From Nocardia anaemiae NBRC 100462 (lineage in GTDB: Bacteria; Actinomycetota; Actinomycetes; Mycobacteriales; Mycobacteriaceae), in the NCBI RefSeq assembly GCF_001612725.1, contig NZ_BDAZ01000047.1:1-64000 (forward strand): a DNA stretch of 64,000 nt, written 5' to 3'. Position numbers and translations under genes: made by a program. The notes under the pieces were generated by a model that had not been told where the DNA came from, searched no databases, and was given only the letters and a program-made list of their open reading frames with translations. Below are positions 9,501 through 20,300 of the stretch, piece after piece (the first letter of the stretch is position 1; every line of letters begins with the position of its first letter).

Positions 9501-11836
9501 TCTACTCGCGAGCCGACCGAGTGCGGGACTGGACGCTGCATGCCGAAGGAACACTGGTGCATTCGACGGCGGGGTCGGTGCCGCGCCCGTCGGCTTGGCC
9601 GCCGGAGGGGGCGACGGCTCTCGATGTCACCGCCGGTTACCACCATCTGGCCGAGCGCGGGTACGGCTACGGTCCTGCCTTCCGCGGGGTGCGACGGCTG
9701 TGGCGATCCGGCGACGAGATCTGTGCCGAGGTCGTGCTCCCCTCCGCCGCCGGTGATCCCGAAGGGTTCGGTATCCATCCCGCACTGCTGGACGCGGTAC
9801 TGCACGCGGGCTTGCTCGCGGTGCGCGGTGAGGTGACCGCACTGCCGTTCGCCTGGCAAGATGTCGCCTTGCACGCGGTCCGGCCGAGCGCGGTCCGGGT
9901 CCGCATCAATCCGACCGGTGGCGAGGGTGTCTCGGTCCTTGTCACCGACGAGGCCGGGCGTCCGGTGTTGTCCGCGAGCCGGATCCTCGCGCGCCCCGTC
10001 TCGGTTGACCAGCTGAACAGCGAAGCGCCAGAGCATGATTCGCTGTTCCGAATCGAATGGGTTCCGGTCGATGCGGGAATCGACGAGGGCACCGTGTGGC
10101 AGCCGTGGGAAGAGGCCGCGACATCCGACCACGTCGCCACGGTGGTCGTCGCTCGTTGCGGAGGCGGATCAGGCGCGGTGCCGGGGCAGGTCCGCGCGAC
10201 GGTCGGGCGGATGCTCGCTGTCCTGCAGGCGTTTCTGAGCGAGGAAAGATTCGCTGACAGCCGCCTGTTGGTGCTGACCGACGGCGCGGTGGCATTGCCC
10301 GGCGAGGACGTCGCGGATCTCGCGGCTGCGGCTGCTTGGGGCTTGATCCGCTCGGCACAGGCCGAGCAACCGGGCCGGATCGTGCTCGCCGACGTCGACA
10401 GCGACGTGCCGGTCGGCGCGCTGGTCGCCACGGGCGAACCCGAAATCGCTGTCCGCGCAGGGCGATACCTCATGCCTCGGCTCGTCTCAGTCGGTGGTCG
10501 GAAAACAACGGGTCCGGACCTGGCGGCTGGCAGCGTGCTGGTCACTGGCGGCACCGGCGCACTCGGCGCACAGGTCGCCGAGCATCTGGTGCGCGAGCAC
10601 GGTGCGCGACGCCTGCTGCTCGTCGGCCGTCGCGGTGCCGCGGCGCCCGGCGCCGACGACCTGCTGGCCCGTTTGCGCGCACTCGGCGCCGAAGCGGATA
10701 TCGTCGCATGCGATATCGCGAATCGAGATGCGGTGAGCGCGTTGCTTTCCGGCATTCCCGCGACCCGGCCGCTGGTCGGTGTGGTGCATACGGCGGGTGT
10801 GCTCGACGACGGAGTCGTCGGCTCGCTCACCGACGAGCGACTCGACACGGTGTTCGCGGCGAAGGTCGATGGCGCCTGGCACCTGCACGAGCTGACCAAG
10901 GACGCGAATCTCGAGCTGTTCGTGCTCTTCTCGTCGGTCGGCGGGCTGATCCTGCCGATCGGACAGGGCGGCTACGCGGCGGCCAACGTATTCCTCGACG
11001 CGCTCGCCGCGCATCGGCGGGCCGCCGGACTGCCCGCGACGTCGATGGCGTGGGGCCCATGGGAAGGCGCGCGAATGGGGTTGGCGCTCACCGACCTACA
11101 ATTGCAGCGCATCCGCCGCAGCGGCATCCTGCCGCTGACGCCCGAGACCGCGATGCGGCTATTCGACGCGGCGGTCACCGGATCCGATCCCATGGTGCTG
11201 CCCGCACATATCGACCGGTCGGCGCTGCGCCGCAGCACCGGGGAGTTGCCCGCGCTGCTGCGCGGGCTGGCGCCCGCCGCGGCCCGGCGGCGGGCAGAAT
11301 CCGATCACGCGTCCCCGGACGTGCGCGCGAAACTTGCCGCGCTGGCGAGCAGTGCGCGCCGCGACTACTTGAGCGAGCTGATGCGTGGAATGGTCGCCGA
11401 CGTACTCGGGCACGGCGCAGCGTCGGATATCGATCCCGACACGGCGTTCAGCGAGCTGGGTTTCGACTCACTGGCCGCCATCGAACTCAGGAACAAGCTC
11501 AGAGCCGCCACGGGCCTCAATGCGGGCGTCGCGGTGGTATTCGACTACCCGACGGTCACCAAACTGTCCGGATGGCTGGCGCAGAGCCTGGGATTCGGCG
11601 ACGAGCCGCGCGAGGACCGCTCGACCGACGCCGATATCCGCCGCAGGCTCGCGACGATTCCCATTGCCACGCTGCGCAGCAGCGGCATCCTCGACGCATT
11701 GCTGCGGCTGACGACGCCGAGCGAATCGGCCGAAGCCGATTCCGGTGACGAGCCCTCGATCGACGATATGGATTCCGACGAGCTGATCCGCCACGTCCTC
11801 ACTTCGCAGCAACGACCGGACCGGGAGCAATCATGA
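6536..11836 (+). CDS. PKS-3: polyketide synthase, one module KS-AT-DH-KR-ACP
   Basis: 1766 aa, starting in the ATGA overlap with PKS-2. The N-docking helix belongs to the LVEALR...L class, unlike PKS-2. KS active Cys192 in TACSSS. AT Ser626 in GHSVG with HAFH at 723 (malonyl type). DH His924 in HRIFGRALLP and Asp1086 in LLDAVLH. KR with TGGTGALG at ~1337, LDD motif and Tyr1480 within GQGGYAAANVFLD. ACP Ser1645. The C-tail has IDDMDSDELIRHVL, again the class that pairs with LVEALR-type N-termini (PKS-4). Together with PKS-2 this is one of the more diverged modules at DNA level: it lacks the near-identical 90-base KS segment shared by PKS-4, -5, -6 and -8. It overlaps PKS-4 by ATGA. Confidence 0.95.
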   Translation: MSGSDTRLVEALRRSVLENDELRAANQRLTAALAEPIAIVGAACRLPGGVTSRDQLWDLVADGRDAIGAFPVDRGWDPDLYDPDPDAVGRSYVREGGFLYDAGDFDAGFFGISPREALAADPQQRLLLEVSWEALEDARLDPTSLRGSDTGVFAGVMYHDYGQMNQLGSIVSGRVAYALGLTGPAVTVDTACSSSLVALHQAVAALRAGECGLALVGGVSVMATPGVFVEMSRQRGLSPDGRCKSYAASADGVGWSEGAAMVVVERLSSARRNGRRILALVRGSAVNQDGTSNGLTAPNGPAQERVIRAALANAGLGADDIDLVEGHGTGTTLGDPIEARALVATYGRKRDRPIWLGSIKSNVGHTQAAAGVTGVIKMAMAMRHHSMPSTLHVDAPSPHVDWSAGTVRLLTESQPWPKGEEPRRAAVSSFGISGTNAHVILEEPPAEPVPARQGPPPPVVPWVISGRTAAALAAQADRIRDRVVATPELTPADIGVSLADRARLEHRAVAVGTSRAQLLTALADPIAGQAISGKTAFAFPGQGAQRLGMGRGLHEAFPVFRTVFDNAVAAVEQHLSAELRPVLWGADEPALTQTMFAQNGLFAIEVALAALLESWGVVPDLVLGHSVGEIAAAHVAGVLSLEDAARVVAARGRLMRALPTGGAMLAVAASASEVLSLLPSGVEIAAVNGPAAVVLSGDADRLATTAAECARRDWKTSRLAVSHAFHSAAMDPILDEFTAVIADIAVGPRRLPVVSTMTGDFAPEDFGTPRYWRRQLRQPVLFADSVATAAADGAVRFVEVGPGAALTAMIAAADIEAVSVPLLRGDGDEIESLLTGLGRFDVIGGAVDWTRYFAGTDARRVDLPLYPFQRQRFWAVPTGGDVTGAGLESSGHPLVGAVVESPASGGVVLTGRLSLQSQPWLAEHRIFGRALLPGAGFVELMVRAGDEVDCSVVQDMTIRAPLPIPETGGVALQVVVDGADTDGHRAIAVYSRADRVRDWTLHAEGTLVHSTAGSVPRPSAWPPEGATALDVTAGYHHLAERGYGYGPAFRGVRRLWRSGDEICAEVVLPSAAGDPEGFGIHPALLDAVLHAGLLAVRGEVTALPFAWQDVALHAVRPSAVRVRINPTGGEGVSVLVTDEAGRPVLSASRILARPVSVDQLNSEAPEHDSLFRIEWVPVDAGIDEGTVWQPWEEAATSDHVATVVVARCGGGSGAVPGQVRATVGRMLAVLQAFLSEERFADSRLLVLTDGAVALPGEDVADLAAAAAWGLIRSAQAEQPGRIVLADVDSDVPVGALVATGEPEIAVRAGRYLMPRLVSVGGRKTTGPDLAAGSVLVTGGTGALGAQVAEHLVREHGARRLLLVGRRGAAAPGADDLLARLRALGAEADIVACDIANRDAVSALLSGIPATRPLVGVVHTAGVLDDGVVGSLTDERLDTVFAAKVDGAWHLHELTKDANLELFVLFSSVGGLILPIGQGGYAAANVFLDALAAHRRAAGLPATSMAWGPWEGARMGLALTDLQLQRIRRSGILPLTPETAMRLFDAAVTGSDPMVLPAHIDRSALRRSTGELPALLRGLAPAAARRRAESDHASPDVRAKLAALASSARRDYLSELMRGMVADVLGHGAASDIDPDTAFSELGFDSLAAIELRNKLRAATGLNAGVAVVFDYPTVTKLSGWLAQSLGFGDEPREDRSTDADIRRRLATIPIATLRSSGILDALLRLTTPSESAEADSGDEPSIDDMDSDELIRHVLTSQQRPDREQS

Positions 11837-14800
11837 CCTCGACCGACGAATTGCTGAACGCGCTGCGCGTCGCCGCCAAGGAGAACGCGCACCTGCAGAA
11901 GGAGATCGCGGCGCTGCGCCGCCGTGACGCCGAGCCGATCGCCATCGTCGGCATGGGCTGTCGCTATCCCGGCGAGGTGAATTCCCGCGCGGCGCTTTGG
12001 GAGCTGGTCGCGACGAAACGCGACGTCGTCGACGGGTTCCCCCGAGACCGAGGCTGGCGTCCGGATCTGCACGACCCGACCGGCGGTGCGGGTCGGTCGT
12101 TCACCCGATCGGGCGGATTCCTTTACGACGCAGGTGATTTCGATGCCGGTTTCTTCGGGATCGGGCCGCGCGAGGCCGAGGCGATGGACCCGCAACAGCG
12201 AATCGTGCTCGAGGTGGCCTGGGAGGCGCTCGAGGACGCGGGGATCGACCCGATGTCGTTGCGGGGCAGCGACTCCGGGGTGTTCACCGGTGTCATGCAT
12301 CATGACTACGCCGGTGTCGGTGGCGCCGGATCACTCGTATCGGGCCGCCTCGCCTATGTTCTCGGCCTCGAAGGACCGGCGGTATCGGTGGATACGGCGT
12401 GCTCGTCGTCATTGGTCGCGATCCATCAGGCGTGTGTGGCGCTGCGGCGGGGTGAGTGCGCGGTCGCGCTGGCCGGGGGTGTGACGGTGATGGCGACGCC
12501 GTGGCTCTTCATCGAATTCACCAGGCAGCGAGCGCTTTCCGCGGATGGTCGGTGTAAGTCGTATGCGGAGTCGGCTGATGGTGTGGGTTGGAGTGAGGGG
12601 GCGGGGGTGCTCGTGTTGGAGCGTCTTTCGGATGCCCTTGCCAATGGTCATCGGGTTCTCGGTGTGGTTCGTGGGAGTGCGGTGAATCAGGATGGTGCGT
12701 CGAATGGTTTGACGGCGCCGAATGGTCCGTCGCAGGAGCGGGTGATTCGGGCGGCATTGGCGAGTGCGGGGCTGACGGCTGGCGATGTGGATGTCGTCGA
12801 GGGGCACGGGACCGGTACGACACTGGGTGATCCGATCGAGGCGCAGGCGTTGTTGGCCACATACGGGCGGGATCGGAATCGTCCGGTCTGGTTGGGGTCG
12901 ATCAAATCGAACATGGGTCATAGTCAGGCGGCCGCAGGGGTCGCGGGTGTGATCAAGATGGTGGAGGCGATGCGGCGTGGGGTGATGCCTGCGACCTTGC
13001 ATGTGGATGCGCCGAGTTCGCATGTGGATTGGGACTCTGGTGGGGTGGCGTTGCTGACCGAGGCTCGTGCGTGGGAGTCGGTGGGGCGGCCACGGCGGGC
13101 TGCGGTGTCGTCGTTCGGGATCAGTGGAACGAATGCGCATGTGATCGTGGAGGAAGCTCCGGTCGAGTCGGCGGCGCAGGCGGGAACTCGGCGGGCGACG
13201 CAGGCGGGGACCGAATCGGCGCAGCTGGCACCGAGGACGGAGTCGCTGCTGCAAGCGGGGACCTGGGGGGCGCCGCCGCAAGTGGATACTGGATCGCCGC
13301 TGCGGGCTGGGCTCGGGTCGGCGGTGGTGCCGTGGCTGATCTCTGGTCGTTCGGCTGAAGCTGTTGTGGCACAAGCGGATCGACTGTCCGGGTTGGGGGC
13401 AGAGTCGGTTTTGGATGTGGGGTTTTCGTTGGCGACGACGCGGGCGCATTTGCCGTGGCGCGCGGTGGTGCTGGATCGGTCGGAGTTGGGTGCTGTTGTG
13501 CCGCGCCGGGTAGTTGCTGGAAAGACGGTGTTCGTGTTCACGGGGCAGGGTGCGCAGTACGCGGGGATGGGACGTGAACTGTTCGAGGCATTCCCGGTGT
13601 TCGCGGAATCAGTTCGCCAGGTGTGTGATCCGGCTTGGTTATTCGATTCCGACACCGACCTGGACCGTACCGACAACACACAGTTGGGTGTGTTCGCCAT
13701 AGAGGTCGCACTGACGAGGCTGCTCGAATCCTGGGGCGTCGTACCGGATTTGGTGATCGGGCATTCGGTCGGTGAGATCAGCGCCGCATATGTGGCGGGT
13801 GTGCTGTCGCTCGAGGATGCGGTGCTTTTGGTGGGTGCCCGTGGCCGGTTGATGGCGGGGCTCCCAGCGGGCGGAGCGATGCTGGCAGTCGAGATAGATG
13901 TATCCGAGAACATCGATAAAGTTGACCCCGTCGGCGAGAGTGGCGTGCTCGTTGACCTGCCGGATGCGGTTTCGGTCGCGGCGATCAACGCTCCAGGGTC
14001 GGTCGTGGTGTCGGGCCCGGAGGCGGGCATCGCCGAACTCGAAAAACGCTGGGCCAATCGGCGCACCCGTCGGCTGACGGTCAGTCACGCGTTCCACTCG
14101 GTGTTGATGGAACCCATGCTCGATGAATTCCGCCGTGTGATGGCGGATTTGACACTCCAATCGCCGCAAATTCCGATCGCATCGAATCTGACCGGTGCGG
14201 TGGAGTCGGACCTGCTGATGGATCCGAGGTACTGGGTGCGCCAAGTGCGTGAGCCGGTCCGCTTCGCCGACGGCATCAGCACGCTTCGGCAGGCGGGCGG
14301 CACCCGATTCGTCGAAATCGGACCGGATGCCGTACTCGCAGGGCTTATCGATGCCGAGGCGGTGGTCGCGACTCAGCGTCGCGGGCGTGATCAGGTCGAA
14401 ACCCTTGTCCGCGCGGTCGCCGAAGCGCATTGCGCCGGTGTCGATGTCGATTGGGTCGAGTTCTATGCCGGGACGGGTGCGCGGCGGGTGGATTTGCCGA
14501 CGTATGCGTTTCAGCGGCAACGCTATTGGCTCTCACCGACGGCGCCTGTGGCTGATGCCGCCGGGTTCGGGCAGGAATGTGTCGATCATCCATTGCTGTC
14601 GACGGTGGTGTCGTTGGTCGGGTCCGGTGGGTGTGTTGTGACCGGTCGGTTGTCGGTGGTGTCGCAGCCTTGGCTGGCTGATCATGTCGTGTTCGGTTCG
14701 GTACTGCTGCCCGGTACGGGTCTGGTGGAGTTGGTGTCGGTGGCGGGGCGGTTGGTGGATTGTCCTCGCATCGAGGAGTTGGTGCTCGAATCGCCGCTGG

Positions 14801-17304
14801 TCTTCGATGCGGGGGTGGGGATGGCCATCCAGCTCGAAATCGCCGCACCGGATGAGCGCGGTCACTGCGCGGTGGTCGTCTACGCCAGGCCCGATAGCGA
14901 CCATGAACCGTCATCCTGGAACCGCCACGCCACCGGTTCGGTTGCACCTGCCGGTTCCGTGCGCCCTGCGTTGCCGCAAGCACAGTGGGCTCCGGCCGAT
15001 GCGGTGCCGGTGCCGGTGGCCGATCTCTACGCCGCACTGGCCGACCTCGGATATGAGTACGGCCCCGCCTTTCGGAACGTCCAGGCCGCCTGGCAGCGCG
15101 GCGACGAGATCTACGTCGAGATCGAGGCGCCATCGGCAGAGCTCGAAACAGGCGGTTGGGTTCACCCGGCGCTGCTGGATGCGGCATTCCACGTTGCGAT
15201 TGCCGCCGCGGGCGATCTCCTCGAACCGGGAAAGGTGCTGCTGCCGTTTGCCTTCCATGGCGTATCGGTTGCCCGCACCGGCGCGTCACGGCTGCGGGTG
15301 CGGCTACGGCGCGACGGCGATCATCTGGCCGCGACTGTGACCGACGGCGTCGGGCAGCCACTCGCGACGATCGAATCGGTGCGTGTGGCCGCGGTATCGC
15401 GAAAACAGTTGGCGGCCTTGGGGAATCGCGACGCGCTGTTCGCTGTGGCATGGCATCCGGTAACGGCCGTGGCCACGCTGTCGGGATCGGTGTGGGGCAT
15501 CGGCGATCCGTCCCAGGATCTCGGAGTGGCGGTGCAATGGTTCGCCGACGTCGCGAGCGTGGCCGCCGCGATGCCGGATACATCTGGTCCCCTCGCCGTC
15601 ATACTGCCGTGCCGCAAGGGCGTCGGCGCGGTCGCGGCACGGGACATTGCGGTGGCGACGATGCAGGTGTTGCAGGAATGGGTGCGGCACGCCGAGTTGG
15701 CGTCGATCCCGTTGGTGCTCGTCACCGAGGGCGCGGTCGCGACCGGTGCCGCCGACACGCTGCCCGGTATCGCTCAGGCAGCGGTGTGGGGCCTGTTGCG
15801 AAGCGCGCAGCTGGAATATCCAGGTCGGTTCGCAATCGTCGACATCGACGGTACCGGCGCCGAAAACGTCTGGCCGATCGCGATGTCGGGTACGGAATGG
15901 CAACTGGCGGTACGGAACGGACGAGTCCTGTCGCCGCGCCTACTGCCCGCCGATATCGAGCCGGATTCGGGCGTGCGGTGGGACCCCGACGGAACAGTGT
16001 TGATCACCGGCGGTGGCGGCGCGCTCGGCCTCGCGGTGGCACGTCACCTGGTGCGCCAGCACGGCATGCGGCATCTGGTGCTGGCGAGCAGGCGCGGCAA
16101 TGCGACCGAGAGTGCGGGACAGGTGACGGCCGAATTGGCCGAATATGGAGCACACGTCCGATGGGTGGCGTGCGACGTGACGGACCGGTCGTCGATCGCA
16201 CAGACCATCGCGAATATCGATGCGGCACATCCATTGACCGCTGTCGTGCACGCGGCGGGCATCCTCGACGACGGCGTGCTCGCGACGCTGACGCCGGACC
16301 GAATCGAGCAGGTGCTGGCACCGAAGGTGGATGGCGCCTGGCATCTGCACGAACTGACGCGTGACCTCGAGCTGGCCGGGTTTGTGCTGTTCTCGTCGGT
16401 GGCGGGCACGATCGGGGCGCCGGGACAGGCGAATTACGCCGCGGCGAACGCGTTTTTGGATGCGCTCGCCGAATACCGACGGGCGCGCGGTCTCCCGGGG
16501 TGTTCGGTCGCTTGGGGACTGTGGGACCTGACCGAGGGGATGGCTGGCAGCCTCGACAAGACCGGTCGGGAACGGCTGCGCCGCGGCGGGCTGGCCGCGA
16601 TGACGCCATCGGAGGCACTGTCGCTCTGGGATGCGACGATGACCGATGGCCGCGCGGCGATCGTGGCGGCACGATTCGACCGGCCCGGCATGCAATCCCA
16701 GGCAGCGGCGCTGGGGGCGGTGCCGCCGATATTGCGCGGGCTCGTCCGTGTGCCCGCACCGCCGAGTCTCGACGGCGCCCCGAGCGCGCAGGCCGCGGCG
16801 CGGCTCGCCGAACGGCTCTCCGGGCTGTCCGGCGATGAGCGGCAGCGCTTGCTGTCGGATCTGGTGTGCACGCAGGTGGCGGCGGTGCTCGGCCATCCGG
16901 GCCCGGACGCGGTCGATCCCGAATTGTCTTTCCAGGAGCTCGGATTCGACTCACTGGCCGCGGTCGAATTGCGCAACCGACTCGCCCATGCGTCCGGCCG
17001 CACCCTACCCGCGACCGCGGCGTTCGATTACCCGACCCCGACGACCCTCGCGGCGCACCTCGCAGCGGAGCTGTCGACCGAACACACCGAGCATTCCTTC
17101 GAGCAAGCGCTCGAAGCCCTCGCCAGCCGGTTCGACACCATGCCGATAACCACCGAAGACCGGCGCCGGTCCGCGAAACGCCTGCGCCGGTTGCTCGCCG
17201 ACCTCGAGGACGGAGGATCCGAACCGATCGGTGACCGTGACGACGACATCCGAAGCGCGTCCGAGGACGAGCTTTTCGAACTGCTCGACGGCGAACTCGG
17301 CTAG
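11833..17304 (+). CDS. PKS-4: polyketide synthase, one module KS-AT-DH-KR-ACP
   Basis: 1823 aa. N-docking of the LLNALR class receives PKS-3. KS Cys190. An expanded KS-AT linker (~54 residues with repeated QAGT-like units) follows the KS. AT Ser645 in GHSVG and HAFH at ~752 (malonyl). The AT also has a long loop after MLAVEID. DH His951 in HVVFGSVLLP and Asp1116. KR with TGGGGALG at ~1392, LDD and Tyr1535. ACP Ser1707. The tail DELFELLDGELG switches to the other docking class, matching PKS-5. The KS middle and AT use many T-ending codons, while the N-terminal KS, DH and KR are GC-rich at third positions, a patchwork that suggests recombination between modules. Confidence 0.95.
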   Translation: MTSTDELLNALRVAAKENAHLQKEIAALRRRDAEPIAIVGMGCRYPGEVNSRAALWELVATKRDVVDGFPRDRGWRPDLHDPTGGAGRSFTRSGGFLYDAGDFDAGFFGIGPREAEAMDPQQRIVLEVAWEALEDAGIDPMSLRGSDSGVFTGVMHHDYAGVGGAGSLVSGRLAYVLGLEGPAVSVDTACSSSLVAIHQACVALRRGECAVALAGGVTVMATPWLFIEFTRQRALSADGRCKSYAESADGVGWSEGAGVLVLERLSDALANGHRVLGVVRGSAVNQDGASNGLTAPNGPSQERVIRAALASAGLTAGDVDVVEGHGTGTTLGDPIEAQALLATYGRDRNRPVWLGSIKSNMGHSQAAAGVAGVIKMVEAMRRGVMPATLHVDAPSSHVDWDSGGVALLTEARAWESVGRPRRAAVSSFGISGTNAHVIVEEAPVESAAQAGTRRATQAGTESAQLAPRTESLLQAGTWGAPPQVDTGSPLRAGLGSAVVPWLISGRSAEAVVAQADRLSGLGAESVLDVGFSLATTRAHLPWRAVVLDRSELGAVVPRRVVAGKTVFVFTGQGAQYAGMGRELFEAFPVFAESVRQVCDPAWLFDSDTDLDRTDNTQLGVFAIEVALTRLLESWGVVPDLVIGHSVGEISAAYVAGVLSLEDAVLLVGARGRLMAGLPAGGAMLAVEIDVSENIDKVDPVGESGVLVDLPDAVSVAAINAPGSVVVSGPEAGIAELEKRWANRRTRRLTVSHAFHSVLMEPMLDEFRRVMADLTLQSPQIPIASNLTGAVESDLLMDPRYWVRQVREPVRFADGISTLRQAGGTRFVEIGPDAVLAGLIDAEAVVATQRRGRDQVETLVRAVAEAHCAGVDVDWVEFYAGTGARRVDLPTYAFQRQRYWLSPTAPVADAAGFGQECVDHPLLSTVVSLVGSGGCVVTGRLSVVSQPWLADHVVFGSVLLPGTGLVELVSVAGRLVDCPRIEELVLESPLVFDAGVGMAIQLEIAAPDERGHCAVVVYARPDSDHEPSSWNRHATGSVAPAGSVRPALPQAQWAPADAVPVPVADLYAALADLGYEYGPAFRNVQAAWQRGDEIYVEIEAPSAELETGGWVHPALLDAAFHVAIAAAGDLLEPGKVLLPFAFHGVSVARTGASRLRVRLRRDGDHLAATVTDGVGQPLATIESVRVAAVSRKQLAALGNRDALFAVAWHPVTAVATLSGSVWGIGDPSQDLGVAVQWFADVASVAAAMPDTSGPLAVILPCRKGVGAVAARDIAVATMQVLQEWVRHAELASIPLVLVTEGAVATGAADTLPGIAQAAVWGLLRSAQLEYPGRFAIVDIDGTGAENVWPIAMSGTEWQLAVRNGRVLSPRLLPADIEPDSGVRWDPDGTVLITGGGGALGLAVARHLVRQHGMRHLVLASRRGNATESAGQVTAELAEYGAHVRWVACDVTDRSSIAQTIANIDAAHPLTAVVHAAGILDDGVLATLTPDRIEQVLAPKVDGAWHLHELTRDLELAGFVLFSSVAGTIGAPGQANYAAANAFLDALAEYRRARGLPGCSVAWGLWDLTEGMAGSLDKTGRERLRRGGLAAMTPSEALSLWDATMTDGRAAIVAARFDRPGMQSQAAALGAVPPILRGLVRVPAPPSLDGAPSAQAAARLAERLSGLSGDERQRLLSDLVCTQVAAVLGHPGPDAVDPELSFQELGFDSLAAVELRNRLAHASGRTLPATAAFDYPTPTTLAAHLAAELSTEHTEHSFEQALEALASRFDTMPITTEDRRRSAKRLRRLLADLEDGGSEPIGDRDDDIRSASEDELFELLDGELG
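12661..12750 (+). repeat. 90-base homogenised KS segment, copy in PKS-4
   Basis: One of five copies (also 18205, 23652, 38072 and 42907) that are identical or differ by one base. It encodes the KS stretch GVVRGSAVNQDG and what follows. The equivalent stretches in PKS-2, PKS-3 and PKS-7 are clearly diverged. Confidence 0.9.
13155..13325 (+). repeat. Low-complexity expanded KS-AT linker, PKS-4
   Basis: About 54 residues rich in (T/S)QAG and ESxQL units separate the KS end (VIVEEAP) from the AT entry (VVPW). PKS-2, PKS-3 and PKS-8 have only 11-14 residues here. Internal short repeats such as GCAGGCGGG suggest growth by slippage. Confidence 0.65.
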
Positions 17305-17325
17305 CGCCGCCCCGAAAAGGAAGCC

Positions 17326-20300
17326 ATGGACAACGACAAGTACCTCGACTACCTGAGGCGCTCCGGGCTGGAGTTGCGCAATCTGCGGCGTCGACTCCAA
17401 GAGGTCGAGGAGCAGGGCCGCGAGCCGGTGGCGATCGTCGGTGTGGGCTGCCGCTTTCCCGGCGGCGTCGAGTCGCGCGCAGCGTTGTGGGAGCTGGTGG
17501 CCGAAGGTCGCGACGTCATCGGCGAATTCCCGCGCGATCGAGGCTGGGATGTCGACGGACTGTTCGACCCGGATCCCGAGGTGCGCGGCAAGTCCTACAC
17601 CCGCGCCGGTGGATTCCTCTACGACGCCGGTGATTTCGATGCCGGGTTCTTCGGGATCGGGCCGCGTGAGGCGCTGGCGATGGATCCGCAACAACGGTTG
17701 CTGCTGGAGGTCGCCTGGGAGGCGCTCGAGGACGCCCGCATCGATCCGATCTCGTTGCGGGGCAGCGATACCGGGGTGTTCGCCGGGGTCATGTACCACG
17801 ACTACGTATTCGCCGCCGCTACCAGCGACCGCAGCGCTGAGCTGGAGGGTTACCTGAGCGCGGGTGGCGGTGGCAGCGTGGTGTCCGGGCGTATCGCCTA
17901 TTCCCTCGGCTTGGTCGGACCGGCGATCTCGGTGGACACGGCATGTTCGTCGTCACTGGTGACCCTGCATCAGGCATGCACAGCCCTGCGCATGGGGGAA
18001 TGCGGGCTGGCATTGGCCGGTGGCGTGACCGTGCTGGCGACACCGGCGATGTTCCTGGAGTTTTCGCGTCAGCGTGGTCTGGCGCCGGACGGTCGATGTA
18101 AGTCGTTCGCGGATGCGGCCGATGGCGTGTCCTGGGGTGAAGGCGTCGGCATGTTGGTCCTGGAGCGGTTGTCCGATGCTCGGGCCAACGGTCATCGGAT
18201 TCTCGGTGTGGTTCGTGGGAGTGCGGTGAATCAGGATGGTGCGTCGAATGGTTTGACGGCGCCGAATGGTCCGTCGCAGGAGCGGGTGATTCGGTCGGCG
18301 CTGGCGAATGCGGGGCTGACGGCTGGCGATGTGGATGTCGTCGAGGGGCATGGCACCGGTACCGCGTTGGGTGATCCGATCGAGGCGCAGGCGTTGTTGG
18401 CCACGTACGGGCGGGATCGCAGCGAGCCGGTGTGGTTGGGGTCGATCAAGTCGAATATGGGGCACACTCAGGCGGCCGCGGGGGTTGCCGGGGTGATCAA
18501 GATGATCGAGGCCATGCGGCACGAGACGATGCCTGCGACGTTGCACGTGGATGCGCCGAGCTCGCACGTGGATTGGGACTCTGGTGGTGTGGCGTTGTTG
18601 ACCGAGGCTCGTGCGTGGGAGTCGGTGGGGCGGCCGCGGCGGGCTGGGGTGTCGTCGTTCGGGATCAGTGGGACGAATGCGCATGTGATCGTGGAGGAAG
18701 CTCCGGTGGAATCGGCATCGCCGGAAGCTGGAGACGGATTGCCGTCGCCGGAAACTGGGGCCGAGTCGGCGTCGCGCAATGTTGGGCTCGGATTGGCGGT
18801 GGTGCCGTGGTTGATTTCTGGTCGGTCGGCTGAAGCTGTTGTGGCACAAGCAAATCGACTATCGGGGCTGGGCGAGATCTCGGCGTTGGATGTCGGGTTT
18901 TCGTTGGCGACGACGCGGGCACATTTGCCGTGGCGCGCGGCAGTCTTGGATCGGTCGGAGTTGGGTGCTGTGACACCGCGACGAGTAGTCGGCGGTAAAA
19001 CGGTGTTCGTGTTCCCAGGGCAGGGTGCGCAGTACGCGGGGATGGGGCGCGAGTTGTTCGACACCTTCCCGGTGTTCGCGGAGGCGGTACGTGAGATTTG
19101 CGATCCGGGGTGGCTTTTCGCATCCGACACCGACCTGGATCGGACCGACAACACACAGTTGAGCATCTTCGCTATCGAGGTTGCGTTGACGAGGTTGCTC
19201 GAATCGTGGGGGGTGGTACCTGATTTGGTGGTCGGGCATTCGATTGGTGAGATCACCGCGGCACACGTGGCGGGGGTGTTGTCGCTGGAGGATGCGGTGC
19301 GTTTGGTGACTGCTCGTGGTCGTTTGATGGCGGGGCTCCCTGCGGGTGGGGCGATGCTGGCAGTCGAGATCGATGCGGTCGAGAGCGAAGTCGGCGAGAT
19401 CGGCGTGGACGGTGACCTGCCGGATGGTGTTTCGGTGGCGGCGATCAACGCTCCAGGTTCGGTGGTGGTATCAGGCCCGGAGGCGGGCATCGCCGAACTC
19501 GAGTCACGCTGGGCAGACCGCCGCACCCGCCGACTAACCGTGAGTCACGCATTCCACTCGGTATTGATGGAGCCCATGCTCGACGAGTTCGCCGCGGTAT
19601 GTGCGGAATTCCGGTGGCAGCCGCCCCGTATCCCGATCGCGTCGAATGTGACCGGCCAGCTCGAGTCGGACCTGATGGCCGACCCGGGATATTGGGTGCG
19701 ACACGTCCGCGAACCGGTCCGGTTCGCCGACGGCATCGCCGCGCTCCGGCAGGCCGGTGGCACCCGGTTCCTCGAGGTAGGTCCGGATGCGGTTTTCTCA
19801 GCCGCTGTCGATGGATTGGCCGCCCAGCGGCGTGGCCGCGCGCAGGTCGCGACACTTGTGCGCTTTGTGGCGGATGCGCACTGCCACGGCGTCGATGTCG
19901 ACTGGGCGAAGTTCTATGCCGGAACCGGTGCCAGAGAGATCGACTTGCCGACCTATGCCTTTCAGCGGCAACGCTATTGGCTGTCACCGGCGACTACCGT
20001 CGGCAATGTCGGGGGGCTCGGGCTGGAACGTGTCGATCATCCGCTGTTGTCGGCAACGGTGTCGCTGGCTGGGTCCGGCGAACGTGTGGTGACCGGTCGG
20101 TTGTCGGTGACGTCGCAGCCGTGGCTGGCTGATCATGTCGTGTTCGGTTCGGTACTGCTGCCTGGTACGGGTCTGGTGGAGTTGGTGTCGGCGGCGGGGC
20201 GGTTGGTGGATTGTCCTCGCATCGAGGAGTTGGTGCTCGAATCGCCGCTGGTCTTCGACACCGGGGTGGCGGTAGCCGTCCAGCTCGAGATCACCGCGCC